This document shows positions 1 to 7,790 of a DNA stretch of 64,000 nucleotides, one piece after another; positions within the stretch are counted from its first letter, which is position 1, and the number at the start of each line of letters is the position of its first letter. The notes under the pieces were generated by a model. That model was given only the letters and a program-made list of their open reading frames with translations. It made no database searches and was not told where the DNA came from. This stretch comes from JAYWXI01 sp036016955. GTDB taxonomy: Bacteria; Bacteroidota; Bacteroidia; Flavobacteriales; Weeksellaceae. Location: contig NZ_JAYWXI010000004.1 of the NCBI RefSeq assembly GCF_036016955.1, forward strand, positions 62,001-126,000, read 5' to 3'. The position numbers and the translations under genes are program-made.

Positions 1-378
1 AGGATCACAAAATTCGATAATTTCTTCAATTTCCTTATCTCCCTCCTTTTTATAAATCACCAAGTGGTCGTGCTGCTTATCAAAATAAGATTTTTCGTAA
101 GAGGAAGAACTAAGCGTTTTCTCTCCAAATTGATGCTTGCGGATCAGTCCCGCATCCAAGAAAATCTCAATCGTGTTGTAAATCGTAGCCTTGGAAACAT
201 GGTATTTCTTCTGCATCATTAGCAGGTAAAGATCGTCCACATTAAAGTGCTGATCCATATTGTAAATTTCTTCCAATATGGTATAGCGTTCCGGCGTATT
301 ACGGAACCCTTTATCCTGCAAATACTTTCGTAAGACTTCCTTTATGATATCGTGTGTTTTATCCTCTTTCGCGTTCAT
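1..378 (-). CDS. Fur-family transcriptional regulator (3' end outside window)
   Basis: This is a metal-responsive DNA-binding repressor of the Fur superfamily; 126 N-terminal residues are visible and the C-terminus lies beyond the window. It begins at the ATG at 378 (MNAKEDKTHDIIKEVL). The winged-helix segment is clear: GFRNTPERYTILEEIY followed by HVSKATIYNTIEIFLDAGLI, the Fur recognition helix. The dimerisation domain starts with HDHL, but the Cys-x2-Cys that usually follows is replaced by VIYKKEGDKEIEE, so the structural zinc site looks altered. Whether it senses iron, zinc or peroxide cannot be told. A TAAATTTG -7 box lies just upstream (395-402, minus strand). Confidence 0.88.
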   Translation of the reverse strand, partial: MNAKEDKTHDIIKEVLRKYLQDKGFRNTPERYTILEEIYNMDQHFNVDDLYLLMMQKKYHVSKATIYNTIEIFLDAGLIRKHQFGEKTLSSSSYEKSYFDKQHDHLVIYKKEGDKEIEEIIEFCDP

Positions 379-394
379 CAAAGCAATTTGGAGG

Positions 395-402
395 CAAATT
401 TA
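395..402 (-). promoter_or_regulatory. -7 box of the Fur-family gene
   Basis: On the minus strand this reads TAAATTTG, an exact match to the Bacteroidota -7 element TAnnTTTG. It sits 17 bases upstream of the ATG. No good -33 TTTG is seen at the usual 19-21 bp spacing. Confidence 0.45.
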
Positions 403-469
403 TTAAAATAAAATGAATTAACCCCTCCGATCCAAACCAAAGAGCAAGCAAGCCCTCCACAAAATAAAA

Positions 470-497
470 AAGCCAAAGTGAACTTTCACTTTGGCTT
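470..497 (-). terminator. Rho-independent terminator of the OmpA-family gene
   Basis: A perfect 13-bp inverted repeat (AAGCCAAAGTGAA / TTCACTTTGGCTT) separated by 2 bases. On the minus strand it is followed by a U-run from 465-470. It lies 60 bp past the OmpA stop codon. Confidence 0.85.
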
Positions 498-557
498 ATT
501 GTTTAACTCAAACCCAAACCCGAAAAATCGGAATTAGATCGAGTCTTTTGTTAATTC

Positions 558-1982
558 TTAGTAGTCTCTTTTAGAGATTGCGCTCCAAGAAGCCTCATCT
601 ACAGGAGTAACTACTACTTTTCTATCCGCTTGTCTAGCTGCGTTAGAAGCGTTAGCAGGAACGGTAGCTTCTGCGGAACCTACACCTTTAGACTTAAGTT
701 GAGCAGGGTTTACTCCTCTTGCTTCCAAAGCCTCTACTACAGCAGCAGCTCTTCTTTGAGAAAGTTTCAAGTTGTAAGAAGCTGAACCTTTCTTATCCGT
801 GTGACCTACTACCAAGAAACGTCCTGTTCTAGATTCTTTGATGATAGAAGCCGCTTGATCCAATTTAGAATTAGACTCTGCTCTCAACGTAGCTCTATCG
901 AAGTCGAACAAGATGTCTTTCAACGCAGTAGTCGTTTCTGTTGCTACATCAGCGTCAGGCTTAGGACATCCGTTGTATTTTGCAAGACCTGGAACTGTAG
1001 GACAAGCATCATCTTTGTCATAGATACCGTCGCCATCAGTATCTGGCCAAGGGCATCCGTTATTTTCTACCGGTCCAGCTACTGTAGGACAAGCATCATC
1101 TTTATCATTGATACCATCGCCATCAGTATCTGGCCAAGGGCATCCGTTATTTTCTACCGGTCCAGCTTCTGTAGGACAAGCGTCATCCTTATCTGGAACA
1201 CCATCACCATCCGTATCAGGACATCCTTGGAATTCAGGCAATCCTGGCTCATCTGGACAAAGATCATCCTTATCTAGGATACCATCTTTATCTCTATCTT
1301 TTTGTCCAAATCTGAACATCAATGAAGCAGACGCTTGCCAGAAGTTAGCCAATCCTGACTTATCTACAGGGGTAGATACATAGTCTCCTTGGATTCCCAA
1401 ACCGAAGTTCTGAGTCAACCAGAAGTTTGTACCCAAACCTGTTGAAAGAGCAAAGTGATCTGATCTTCTCTGAGTGTATGGTTTATTTTCGCTGTACCCT
1501 AAGTAAGTGTTTCCGTTAACGTCAGTTAAAGGGAAAGACACCCCAGTGTAATCGTGTCTCAAGTAGTTAGCCCCTACTCTTACATAAGGATCAAACCAAG
1601 AATCTTCGTTAGAGAAAAGAAGACCAGCAATCTTGAACTGAAGACCAAGACCTGTCATTAGCATGAATTCTTTATCCATACCAATTCTCTTGTTATCCAC
1701 ATTCCCTACGGAAGTTTGCCAATCCAATACAAAACCTTTGCTAAGGTTTCTTGCTACGGTCAATTTTGAAAGAGGTGGCGTAATGGTGAAGTTATTGATA
1801 TTGTACAATTGCTTACCTGTAAAGGCTGTCTCAAGGACATCACCTGCACCACCACCAGCGGCCACGTGATTTACCCCGTGAGCTCCAACTCCGATTAACC
1901 ACGGATTGCTGGTTGTCTGAGCAAAAACAGTAGAGGCAACCGTAAGTGCCAATGCTGAAATTCCTAATTTTAGATTTTTCAT
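558..1982 (-). CDS. OmpA-family outer membrane protein with thrombospondin type 3 repeats
   Basis: This 474-residue protein probably anchors the outer membrane to peptidoglycan. It has a Sec signal peptide (MKNLKLGISALALTVASTVFA), then an N-terminal beta-barrel of about 200 residues, then calcium-binding type 3 repeats rich in DxDGDG and DKDDACP (about 230-345). It ends in an OmpA domain with the peptidoglycan-binding signature GHTDKKGSASYNLKLSQRRA, which keeps the Asp and Arg that contact diaminopimelate. Codon choice differs from the neighbours (many TCT, GTA and AGA), as expected for a highly expressed gene. It is monocistronic, with its own terminator. Two repeats are nearly identical at DNA level (1031-1204). 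Confidence 0.93.
   Translation of the reverse strand: MKNLKLGISALALTVASTVFAQTTSNPWLIGVGAHGVNHVAAGGGAGDVLETAFTGKQLYNINNFTITPPLSKLTVARNLSKGFVLDWQTSVGNVDNKRIGMDKEFMLMTGLGLQFKIAGLLFSNEDSWFDPYVRVGANYLRHDYTGVSFPLTDVNGNTYLGYSENKPYTQRRSDHFALSTGLGTNFWLTQNFGLGIQGDYVSTPVDKSGLANFWQASASLMFRFGQKDRDKDGILDKDDLCPDEPGLPEFQGCPDTDGDGVPDKDDACPTEAGPVENNGCPWPDTDGDGINDKDDACPTVAGPVENNGCPWPDTDGDGIYDKDDACPTVPGLAKYNGCPKPDADVATETTTALKDILFDFDRATLRAESNSKLDQAASIIKESRTGRFLVVGHTDKKGSASYNLKLSQRRAAAVVEALEARGVNPAQLKSKGVGSAEATVPANASNAARQADRKVVVTPVDEASWSAISKRDY
1031..1204. repeat. 87-bp tandem repeat inside the OmpA-family gene
   Basis: Two adjacent 87-bp (29-codon) units start at 1031 and 1118. Their first 50 bases are identical and the rest differ at only a few positions. 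They encode the type 3 repeat unit DTDGDGI..DKDDACPT.AGPVENNGCPWP. More diverged units flank them. Such identity could allow expansion or loss by slippage or recombination. Confidence 0.85.
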
Positions 1983-2060
1983 AGAATTAAATGATTAAAT
2001 AATTGATTATGCAAAATAAATATAAATTTTCCTTACAAACAAAGTTTTCAGCGAGTTTTT

Positions 2061-2519
2061 TCAATTTTTCTTCATCACTCGGGCGAGGTCCCGCTTGCTC
2101 TCACGCTCTTTTATCGCCTCTCTTTTATCATGCAATTTTTTACCCCTAGCCAGTGCAATAAGGAGTTTGGCCAACCCTCGATCGTTGATGTATAACTTGA
2201 GCGGAACGATCGTATGCCCCGCATCCTTTAACTTTCGTGCCAGTTTATTCAACTCGCGTTTATGGAGAAGCAGCTTCCGCTCACGCTTGGTTTTATGATT
2301 ATAAAACGTCCCAAGCTTATACTCGTCAATCGACATGTTAATCACATACAACTCCCCTTCTATAAACTGACAAAAACTTTCCGTAATCGAGGCCTTTCCC
2401 GAGCGAAGAGATTTAATCTCCGTCCCCGTCAACACAATACCGGCCTCCAACTGCTCCAGCAACTCGTACTCAAAACGAGCCCGCTTGTTCTGAATATTAA
2501 CGGTTTTTTCTATTTTCAT
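2061..2519 (-). CDS. smpB: SsrA-binding protein SmpB
   Basis: SmpB binds tmRNA and delivers it to stalled ribosomes for trans-translation. The 152-residue product has the family length and motifs: NKRARFEYELLEQLEAGIVL, then GTEIKSLRSGKASITESFC, and a basic tail KREAIKERESKRDLARVMKKN-like segment that enters the decoding centre. I place the start at the ATG at 2519 (MKIEKTVNIQ). An in-frame upstream ATG at 2618 would add 33 residues of unlikely sequence, and a TAAATTTG -7 box at 2531-2538 falls within that extension. The tmRNA gene itself is not in the window. Confidence 0.96.
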   Translation of the reverse strand: MKIEKTVNIQNKRARFEYELLEQLEAGIVLTGTEIKSLRSGKASITESFCQFIEGELYVINMSIDEYKLGTFYNHKTKRERKLLLHKRELNKLARKLKDAGHTIVPLKLYINDRGLAKLLIALARGKKLHDKREAIKERESKRDLARVMKKN

Positions 2520-2530
2520 TATTTCGTGTA

Positions 2531-2538
2531 CAAATTTA
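2531..2538 (-). promoter_or_regulatory. -7 box of smpB
   Basis: Reads TAAATTTG on the minus strand, matching TAnnTTTG, 12 bases upstream of the chosen smpB ATG. This short leader supports the inner start codon. No convincing -33 element. Confidence 0.45.
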
Positions 2539-2646
2539 CGACTATTCTCCAAACGGAGATTTATAAAATTCAAGCAATAAATTCCAAAACCCCAACGCCT
2601 CCTCCCTCCAAGGAACAAAAGCCTAGACTATAAGGATAACTTTTCG

Positions 2647-2654
2647 TATTTTTG
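2647..2654 (+). promoter_or_regulatory. -7 box of the ABC-F gene
   Basis: TATTTTTG matches TAnnTTTG, 20 bases before the ATG at 2675. A -33 element is not evident. Confidence 0.45.
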
Positions 2655-2674
2655 CCGCAAATTTACAAAAGTAT

Positions 2675-4300
2675 ATGTTAACAGTCTCTAACTTATCATT
2701 ACAGTTTGGTAAAAGGGTGCTTTTCGACGAAGTCAACATCATGTTTACCAAAGGGAATTGCTACGGAATTATCGGAGCCAACGGGGCCGGAAAATCCACA
2801 TTCCTAAAAATACTAACCGGCAAACAAGAACCCACCACTGGTAATGTTTCCTTGGAACCCGGGAAAAGAATGTCCGTATTGGAGCAGGACCACTTTGCCT
2901 ACGACCAATACACCGTACTGGAAACCGTACTGAGAGGAAATAAAAAACTCTTCGAGATAAAAGAAGAAATGGACGCCCTATACGCTAAACCCGATTTTTC
3001 CGACGAAGACGGAATAAAAGCCGGCGAACTAGGCGTTATTTACGACGAAATGGGAGGTTGGAATGCCGAATCCGACGCTCAAACCATGCTGTCCAACGTA
3101 GGCATAAAAGAAGATATGCACTACACACTCATGTCCGAACTCGAAAACAAAGACAAAGTAAAAGTCCTTTTAGCTCAAGCGCTTTTCGGTAATCCTGACG
3201 TCTTGATTTTGGACGAGCCTACCAACGACTTGGACATCGCCACCATCTCTTGGTTGGAAGACTTCCTCGCCGACTACGAAAACACAGTGATTGTTGTATC
3301 CCACGACCGTCACTTCCTCGATGCCGTATGCACCCATATCGGAGATTTGGACTACTCCAAGCTTAACCTTTACACCGGAAACTACTCGTTCTGGTATCAA
3401 GCTTCCCAACTGGCCACCAGACAAAGAGCCCAAGCCAATAAAAAAGCCGAGGAAAAGAAAAAAGAACTTCAGGAGTTCATCGCTCGTTTCTCTTCCAACG
3501 TAGCGAAAGCCAAGCAGGCTACAGCGAGAAAGAAAATGCTCGACAAACTGAACATTGAGGACATTAAACCCACCTCCAGACGATACCCCGCTATCATTTT
3601 CGAAATGGAAAGAGAAGCCGGAGATCAAATTTTGGAAGTAAAGGATTTGGAGAAAACCAAAGACGGCGAACTGCTTTTTTCCAACGTGGATTTTAAATTG
3701 AAAAAAGGAGATAAAGTTGCCATCCTATCGCGAAACTCACTTGCCATTACCGAGTTCTTCCAAATCATCAGCGGCAATACGCCAGCAGACAAAGGCGAAT
3801 TCGCCTGGGGCGTGACAACGAACCAATCCTATATGCCGCTGGACAACACCAACTTCTTCCAAGACAAAAACCTAAATCTGGTTGACTGGTTAAGACAATT
3901 CACCAAAAACGACGAGGAAAGACACGAGGAATTCATGAGAGGCTTCCTCGGAAGAATGCTTTTCTCCGGTGACGAAGCCCTTAAATCCTGTACCGTCCTT
4001 TCCGGAGGAGAAAAAATGCGTTGCATGTTCAGCCGCATGATGTTGCAAAAAGCCAACGTTCTGCTTTTGGACGAACCGACCAACCACCTGGATTTGGAGA
4101 GTATCACCACCTTGAATAACTCTTTATCCAACTTCAAAGGAAATATTCTACTGGCTTCACACGACCACGAAATGCTTCAAACCGTATGTAACCGGATCAT
4201 CGAACTTACACCGAAAGGAGTTATCGACCGGGAAATGACCTACGACGAATACCTTGAAGACAAAAAGGTAAAAGAACTACAAGAGCAAATGTATTCTTAA
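2675..4300 (+). CDS. ABC-F family ATPase, YbiT-like
   Basis: ABC-F proteins bind the ribosomal E site and affect translation or antibiotic resistance; they have two ATPase domains and no membrane segments. At 541 residues this matches the YbiT branch. Domain 1 has an intact Walker A (GANGAGKST, 34-42) and Walker B (LILDEPTNDLD, ending near 187), but its signature region is SELENKDK (154-161) instead of LSGGQ. A charged linker spans about 245-300. Domain 2 has an intact signature (LSGGEK, 442-447) and Walker B (LLLDEPTNHLD), but its P-loop is LSRNSLAIT (351-359), lacking GKS/T. Both degenerate motifs belong to the same composite ATP site, so probably only one site hydrolyses ATP. The target is unknown. 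Monocistronic. Confidence 0.92.
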   Translation: MLTVSNLSLQFGKRVLFDEVNIMFTKGNCYGIIGANGAGKSTFLKILTGKQEPTTGNVSLEPGKRMSVLEQDHFAYDQYTVLETVLRGNKKLFEIKEEMDALYAKPDFSDEDGIKAGELGVIYDEMGGWNAESDAQTMLSNVGIKEDMHYTLMSELENKDKVKVLLAQALFGNPDVLILDEPTNDLDIATISWLEDFLADYENTVIVVSHDRHFLDAVCTHIGDLDYSKLNLYTGNYSFWYQASQLATRQRAQANKKAEEKKKELQEFIARFSSNVAKAKQATARKKMLDKLNIEDIKPTSRRYPAIIFEMEREAGDQILEVKDLEKTKDGELLFSNVDFKLKKGDKVAILSRNSLAITEFFQIISGNTPADKGEFAWGVTTNQSYMPLDNTNFFQDKNLNLVDWLRQFTKNDEERHEEFMRGFLGRMLFSGDEALKSCTVLSGGEKMRCMFSRMMLQKANVLLLDEPTNHLDLESITTLNNSLSNFKGNILLASHDHEMLQTVCNRIIELTPKGVIDREMTYDEYLEDKKVKELQEQMYS

Positions 4301-4324
4301 CCTTTCCTAAAATTGAAACCCAAT

Positions 4325-4352
4325 AAAAGGCTGCTATTTTCCGCAGCCTTTT
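4325..4352 (+). terminator. Terminator of the ABC-F gene
   Basis: Hairpin AAAAGGCTGC / GCAGCCTTTT around an 8-base loop, followed by a T-rich stretch, 25 bp past the stop codon. Confidence 0.85.
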
Positions 4353-4381
4353 ATTTTTCCCTTCTTTTTTATTGACCTGAA

Positions 4382-4412
4382 AAAAGCCCTTTGAGATTTT
4401 CAAAGGGCTTTT
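4382..4412. terminator. Terminator of rny, probably bidirectional
   Basis: Perfect 13-bp arms AAAAGCCCTTTGA / TCAAAGGGCTTTT with a 5-base loop. T-runs occur on both strands, so it can serve rny (minus) and back up the ABC-F terminator (plus). Confidence 0.85.
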
Positions 4413-4433
4413 AATTTTTATTTTGTTAAAATA

Positions 4434-6005
4434 CTATCTCGCAATATTAACGGTTCGGGTCTCGCGGATTACCGTAATTTTCACTTGCCCCGGATACGTT
4501 AATTCATTTTGAATTTTCTCCGAAATATCATAGGAAAGTTGCGCCGATTGCTCATCGTTCACTTTACTGCTTTCCACCATCACGCGGAGTTCACGTCCTG
4601 CCTGAATCGCATAAGCGCTGGAAACCCCGTCAAAGCTAAGAGCCGCCGCTTCCAAATCTTTCAACCGCTGGATATAAGACTCCAGCACCTGACGCCGAGC
4701 GCCCGGTCTTGCTCCCGAAATACCATCCGCCACCTGAATAATCGGAGAAAGAAGCGATTTCATCTCAATCTCGTCGTGGTGGGCACCGATTGCATTGACC
4801 ACTTCCGGATTTTCACCGTATTTTTCAGCCCATTGCATCCCCAAAAGAGCGTGCGGAAGTTCGCTTTCCTGCTCCGGCACTTTCCCTATATCGTGCAAAA
4901 GCCCTGCACGCTTCGCCAACTTCACATTCAAACCAAGCTCCGCCGCCATCGTCGCCGCTATATTGGCCACCTCTCGGGAGTGCTGAAGCAAATTCTGCCC
5001 GTAAGAAGAACGGTACTTCATTCTTCCCACAATTTTCACCAACTCCGGATGCAATCCATGAATTCCCAAATCAATAATGGTCCGTTTACCCACCTCAATA
5101 ATTTCCTCTTCGATTTGTTTACGGGTTTTTTCCACCACTTCTTCAATTCTTGCCGGATGAATCCTTCCGTCCGTAACCAAACGATGCAACGACAAACGGG
5201 CTATCTCCCGACGAACCGGATCAAAGCAAGACAACAAAATAGCCTCCGGAGTATCATCCACGATAATCTCCACGCCCGTCGCCGCTTCCAATGCACGAAT
5301 ATTACGCCCTTCACGCCCAATAATGCGCCCTTTGATTTCATCCGATTCGATATTAAACACCGAAACCGAGTTCTCAATCGCCTGCTCCGTCCCGATCCGC
5401 TGAATCGTCTGAATAACAATCTTACGCGCCTCGTTTTTCGCATTCATCTGAGCCTCTTCCATAATCGCCTGAACGTGAGCTTGTGCTCTTGTTTTGGCTT
5501 CGGCTTTCATCGCTTCCATTAGTTCCGCTCGGGCTTCATCCGCCGAATAATTGGAAATCTTCTCCAGTATCTCGACCTTCTGTGCAGTAATAGCATCCAG
5601 CTCCTGCTGCTTTCTATCCAATACTTCAGTCTTTTTGGAATAATCGGCAATCTGACGATCAAGATCCTTTTCCAGTTTTCCGGTTTTGCTCAACTCGTCG
5701 TTCAGTTTGCTCTCTTTGTCCTTAATCCGCTTCTCCACCTCCTGCATTTTCTTTTCACGAGCCTGAATATCATTGTCGTGCTGGGCCTTTAACTCCAAAA
5801 ACTTCTCCTTCGCCTGAAGTTGTTTTTCTTTGCGGACGTTCTCCGCCTGAACCGTTGCCTTCTCTATAAGGTTATCGGCATTTTTCTTCGCATCATCAAG
5901 AATGAATTTCGCCTTGGTATTTAGTGAACTTTTGGAAAGCAACATTCCGATTATCCCACCTAACACCAAGCCAACAATGCCGATAATAATTGCAGTTGTT
6001 GTCAT
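4434..6005 (-). CDS. rny: Ribonuclease Y
   Basis: RNase Y is a membrane-bound endoribonuclease that starts mRNA decay. The 523-residue product has the full architecture: an N-terminal membrane segment (IIIGIVGLVLGGIIGMLL), a long coiled coil rich in E, K and Q (about 30-200), a KH domain with the loop IIGREGRNIRALEAATGVE, and an HD domain with LLHDIGK and IGAHHDE as metal ligands. The C-terminus closes with YPGQVKITVIRE. It lies downstream of zapA and the 6S-like RNA on the same strand, and is followed by a strong terminator. Confidence 0.97.
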   Translation of the reverse strand: MTTTAIIIGIVGLVLGGIIGMLLSKSSLNTKAKFILDDAKKNADNLIEKATVQAENVRKEKQLQAKEKFLELKAQHDNDIQAREKKMQEVEKRIKDKESKLNDELSKTGKLEKDLDRQIADYSKKTEVLDRKQQELDAITAQKVEILEKISNYSADEARAELMEAMKAEAKTRAQAHVQAIMEEAQMNAKNEARKIVIQTIQRIGTEQAIENSVSVFNIESDEIKGRIIGREGRNIRALEAATGVEIIVDDTPEAILLSCFDPVRREIARLSLHRLVTDGRIHPARIEEVVEKTRKQIEEEIIEVGKRTIIDLGIHGLHPELVKIVGRMKYRSSYGQNLLQHSREVANIAATMAAELGLNVKLAKRAGLLHDIGKVPEQESELPHALLGMQWAEKYGENPEVVNAIGAHHDEIEMKSLLSPIIQVADGISGARPGARRQVLESYIQRLKDLEAAALSFDGVSSAYAIQAGRELRVMVESSKVNDEQSAQLSYDISEKIQNELTYPGQVKITVIRETRTVNIAR

Positions 6006-6060
6006 ATATCTATTGTTTTAATTTTAATTTTCAAATCTCGTTTTGTTTACCCTTAAACAC

Positions 6061-6229
6061 AAAAAAACCTACAATAGTTCAGCGATATAGAGTAAACTCC
6101 TAATCAACACGATTTGGACTAATTCCCATGGTTTGTAATCCGCGCAAGACGGCACGCCATTCCATCGACTTTCGTCCGGCATTTTTTTAGCGTTGAGTTT
6201 ACCTGTAATGTGTTAGAACTATTGTAGGC
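6061..6229 (-). ncRNA. ssrS: 6S-like RNA (6S-Flavo type) between zapA and rny
   Basis: On the minus strand this is a rod-shaped RNA of about 169 nt. A perfect 13-bp closing stem pairs 6216-6228 with 6068-6080 (CCTACAATAGTTC / GAACTATTGTAGG). A second perfect 8-bp stem pairs 6195-6202 with 6092-6099. Between them lies an open bubble of 13 and 11 bases, as in 6S RNA, which mimics an open promoter and sequesters RNA polymerase. The 3' end is a run of seven U. The position beside zapA matches the zapA-ssrS linkage known in other bacteria. The assignment rests on structure and synteny; covariance search was not possible. No reading frame fits the interval. Confidence 0.82.
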
Positions 6230-6253
6230 AGCCGGTAAAAAGGAAAAGAAAAT

Positions 6254-6541
6254 CTACTTCTCCGAATCCTCCAAAAGACGGCTCAGTGCAAGCACCCGCT
6301 CATTGGACGATTTTATATTTCTTTCGTTATTCAACTGAAAAACTTCCGCATTGGTACCGAGTTTCAGTGCGCACATCGCCAAAGCATCCTGCTTATCACG
6401 CACATCAAAACTAGCTTCGAAATCCTTAATCATCCCCTCAATCTGCTTCCCCACACGGCGCAAAGTCTCCTCCTCGGCCGCAGGAACATTCAGCGGATAA
6501 ACCCGCCCCGCAATATTGATGGTGATTCGTCTTACTTCCAT
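6254..6541 (-). CDS. zapA: Cell division protein ZapA
   Basis: ZapA binds and bundles FtsZ at the division ring. The 95-residue product has the family N-terminus (VRRITINIAGRVYPLNVPAAEE) and a helical C-terminus predicted to form the tetramerising coiled coil. It shares one base with the stop of the upstream coiled-coil gene (ATG at 6541), so the two are surely co-transcribed. The 6S-like RNA follows 25 bp downstream. Confidence 0.93.
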   Translation of the reverse strand: MEVRRITINIAGRVYPLNVPAAEEETLRRVGKQIEGMIKDFEASFDVRDKQDALAMCALKLGTNAEVFQLNNERNIKSSNERVLALSRLLEDSEK

Positions 6542-6843
6542 TAGAACCCTTTATTTTGAAGCTGGGCAATACACAAATCCACCTCCTTAATCAAACGATT
6601 GATATGGTTTTTCATCAAACGATTGTGCTCCGGATTCCCCGATATTGCCGACTGAAGTTTTATATCTCTTTGCTTTTCTTCCAATTCCTGATTTTTTTTT
6701 CGCTCCGCATCGTACCGCTTCTTCATCATCTCATAATCCTGACTCAACACCGCATAATCCCGACGCAAATTTTGGTAATCCTTCTTCAACATCCGAATAC
6801 GATGTTCCAACTGCGAAAAATTTTCCTCAAGAGTTCCGAGCAT
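6541..6843 (-). CDS. Small coiled-coil protein co-transcribed with zapA
   Basis: A 100-residue protein of no named family that I can assign. About residues 5-65 are heptad-like and highly charged (LEENFSQLEHRIRMLKKDYQ), typical of a coiled coil. The C-terminal third (NRLMKNHINRLIKEVDLCIA) looks like a separate helical module. There is no signal peptide or membrane segment. Its stop overlaps the zapA start, so a cytoplasmic role with ZapA at the division ring, comparable to ZapB, is a reasonable inference but unproven. Confidence 0.8.
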   Translation of the reverse strand: MLGTLEENFSQLEHRIRMLKKDYQNLRRDYAVLSQDYEMMKKRYDAERKKNQELEEKQRDIKLQSAISGNPEHNRLMKNHINRLIKEVDLCIAQLQNKGF

Positions 6844-6870
6844 TTCAGGCCTTTAAATTCTAACTATATG

Positions 6871-6878
6871 CAAAATTA
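6871..6878 (-). promoter_or_regulatory. -7 box of the coiled-coil/zapA operon
   Basis: Reads TAATTTTG on the minus strand, matching TAnnTTTG, 27 bases before the ATG of the coiled-coil gene. Confidence 0.4.
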
Positions 6879-6933
6879 TAAAAATTTAGCATTAAAAAAA
6901 GGATTTATCCGTTTAATTTCCCTCCACAAACGG

Positions 6934-6961
6934 AAAAAGGGAGAAAAACCTTTTTTCTCCC
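6934..6961 (-). terminator. Terminator of porT
   Basis: Arms GGGAGAAAAA / TTTTTTCTCCC with a 2-base centre, followed on the minus strand by a U-run (6934-6938). It lies about 30 bp past the porT stop codon. Confidence 0.7.
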
Positions 6962-6989
6962 CCCAATCACCATCCGGTGCTAAAAAATT

Positions 6990-7781
6990 TTATTCAAATT
7001 TCAATACAAACAAAAACGCCCTCGATTGAGCCGTAGCCATCGCCGCCGTCCAATAAGGAGGCGTCCCTTGGTTATCCCGAACAATCTCGTTATTGGTTAC
7101 AAAAGTCCCCCTAAAAGCCGGCGTCAACTTAAAACGACTGAAATAAAACTGAATCCCCGCTTCCACACTCCATCCAAAATTATGCGTCGTAGAGCGGTAA
7201 ATCCCAATGCGGTTATCATCCGTCGCCCCTTGATTGGATTGGAGATTCACCATATAATTCACCCCCGAGGCCACATAAGGCCGAGAATTATACCAACGAT
7301 TCCCATGCAATTCCAGCAACAAAGGCACATCAATATAGGTGGACTTAATGGTCCTATGCTGATCCGCCTCGGTCATGACAATAGGAGTAAAAGGCTCATA
7401 AAGCGTAGTTCCAGCCGAAAAACGATCGTTAACCTGCGTATTAAACGTAAGATCCCGCTGAACAAACTGCAACCCCGGCTCCAGGCGCAAATCGAAATCA
7501 TCATTAATCCTCATACGCCCGATTAATCCCGCACCAAATCCCGCACTCCCCTTCTGCTGAACGAGATTTTGCTTTCCGTTCATCCCGTAAACCGGATCCA
7601 GAACAATTTTATAATCGTAATGATGCCCCGACAAATAAAATCCATAGCTGAATTTGCGCTCGTCAAACCCCTCCAAACGGTCCATACGATCTTTCGTACG
7701 GAAAAACTGAGTCTGCGCACAAACCGAAAGACCAGCCAGCACGGCAATCATTAAAAAAAACTTAAATCCCATTCTACTCAT
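6990..7781 (-). CDS. porT: Type IX secretion outer membrane protein PorT
   Basis: PorT is a beta-barrel protein needed for the type IX secretion system and gliding of Bacteroidota. The product is 263 residues, with a signal peptide (FKFFLMIAVLAGLSVCAQ) and many alternating strands such as GFGAGLIGRMRINDDFDLRL, LEPGLQFVQRDLTF and the closing barrel strand SRAFLFVLKFE ending in Phe-x. The next gene upstream, 9 bp away, is ubiE, a gene order conserved in flavobacteria; this order is part of the basis for the name. The start could also be the Met at residue 4. No type IX cargo gene is present in the window. Confidence 0.85.
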   Translation of the reverse strand: MSRMGFKFFLMIAVLAGLSVCAQTQFFRTKDRMDRLEGFDERKFSYGFYLSGHHYDYKIVLDPVYGMNGKQNLVQQKGSAGFGAGLIGRMRINDDFDLRLEPGLQFVQRDLTFNTQVNDRFSAGTTLYEPFTPIVMTEADQHRTIKSTYIDVPLLLELHGNRWYNSRPYVASGVNYMVNLQSNQGATDDNRIGIYRSTTHNFGWSVEAGIQFYFSRFKLTPAFRGTFVTNNEIVRDNQGTPPYWTAAMATAQSRAFLFVLKFE

Positions 7782-7790
7782 GGTACAGGT

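Noticed and set aside
1031..1204. Possible mobile or CRISPR-like repeat
   Set aside because: The repeats are in frame and encode thrombospondin type 3 units of the OmpA-family protein.
2520..2618. Upstream in-frame start for smpB
   Set aside because: It adds 33 residues unlike SmpB and includes a -7 box close to the conserved start.
4509..5522. Long open frame on the plus strand opposite rny
   Set aside because: It lies wholly antisense to the well-conserved RNase Y gene, is rich in His, Arg and Leu as antisense frames are, and has no recognisable domain.
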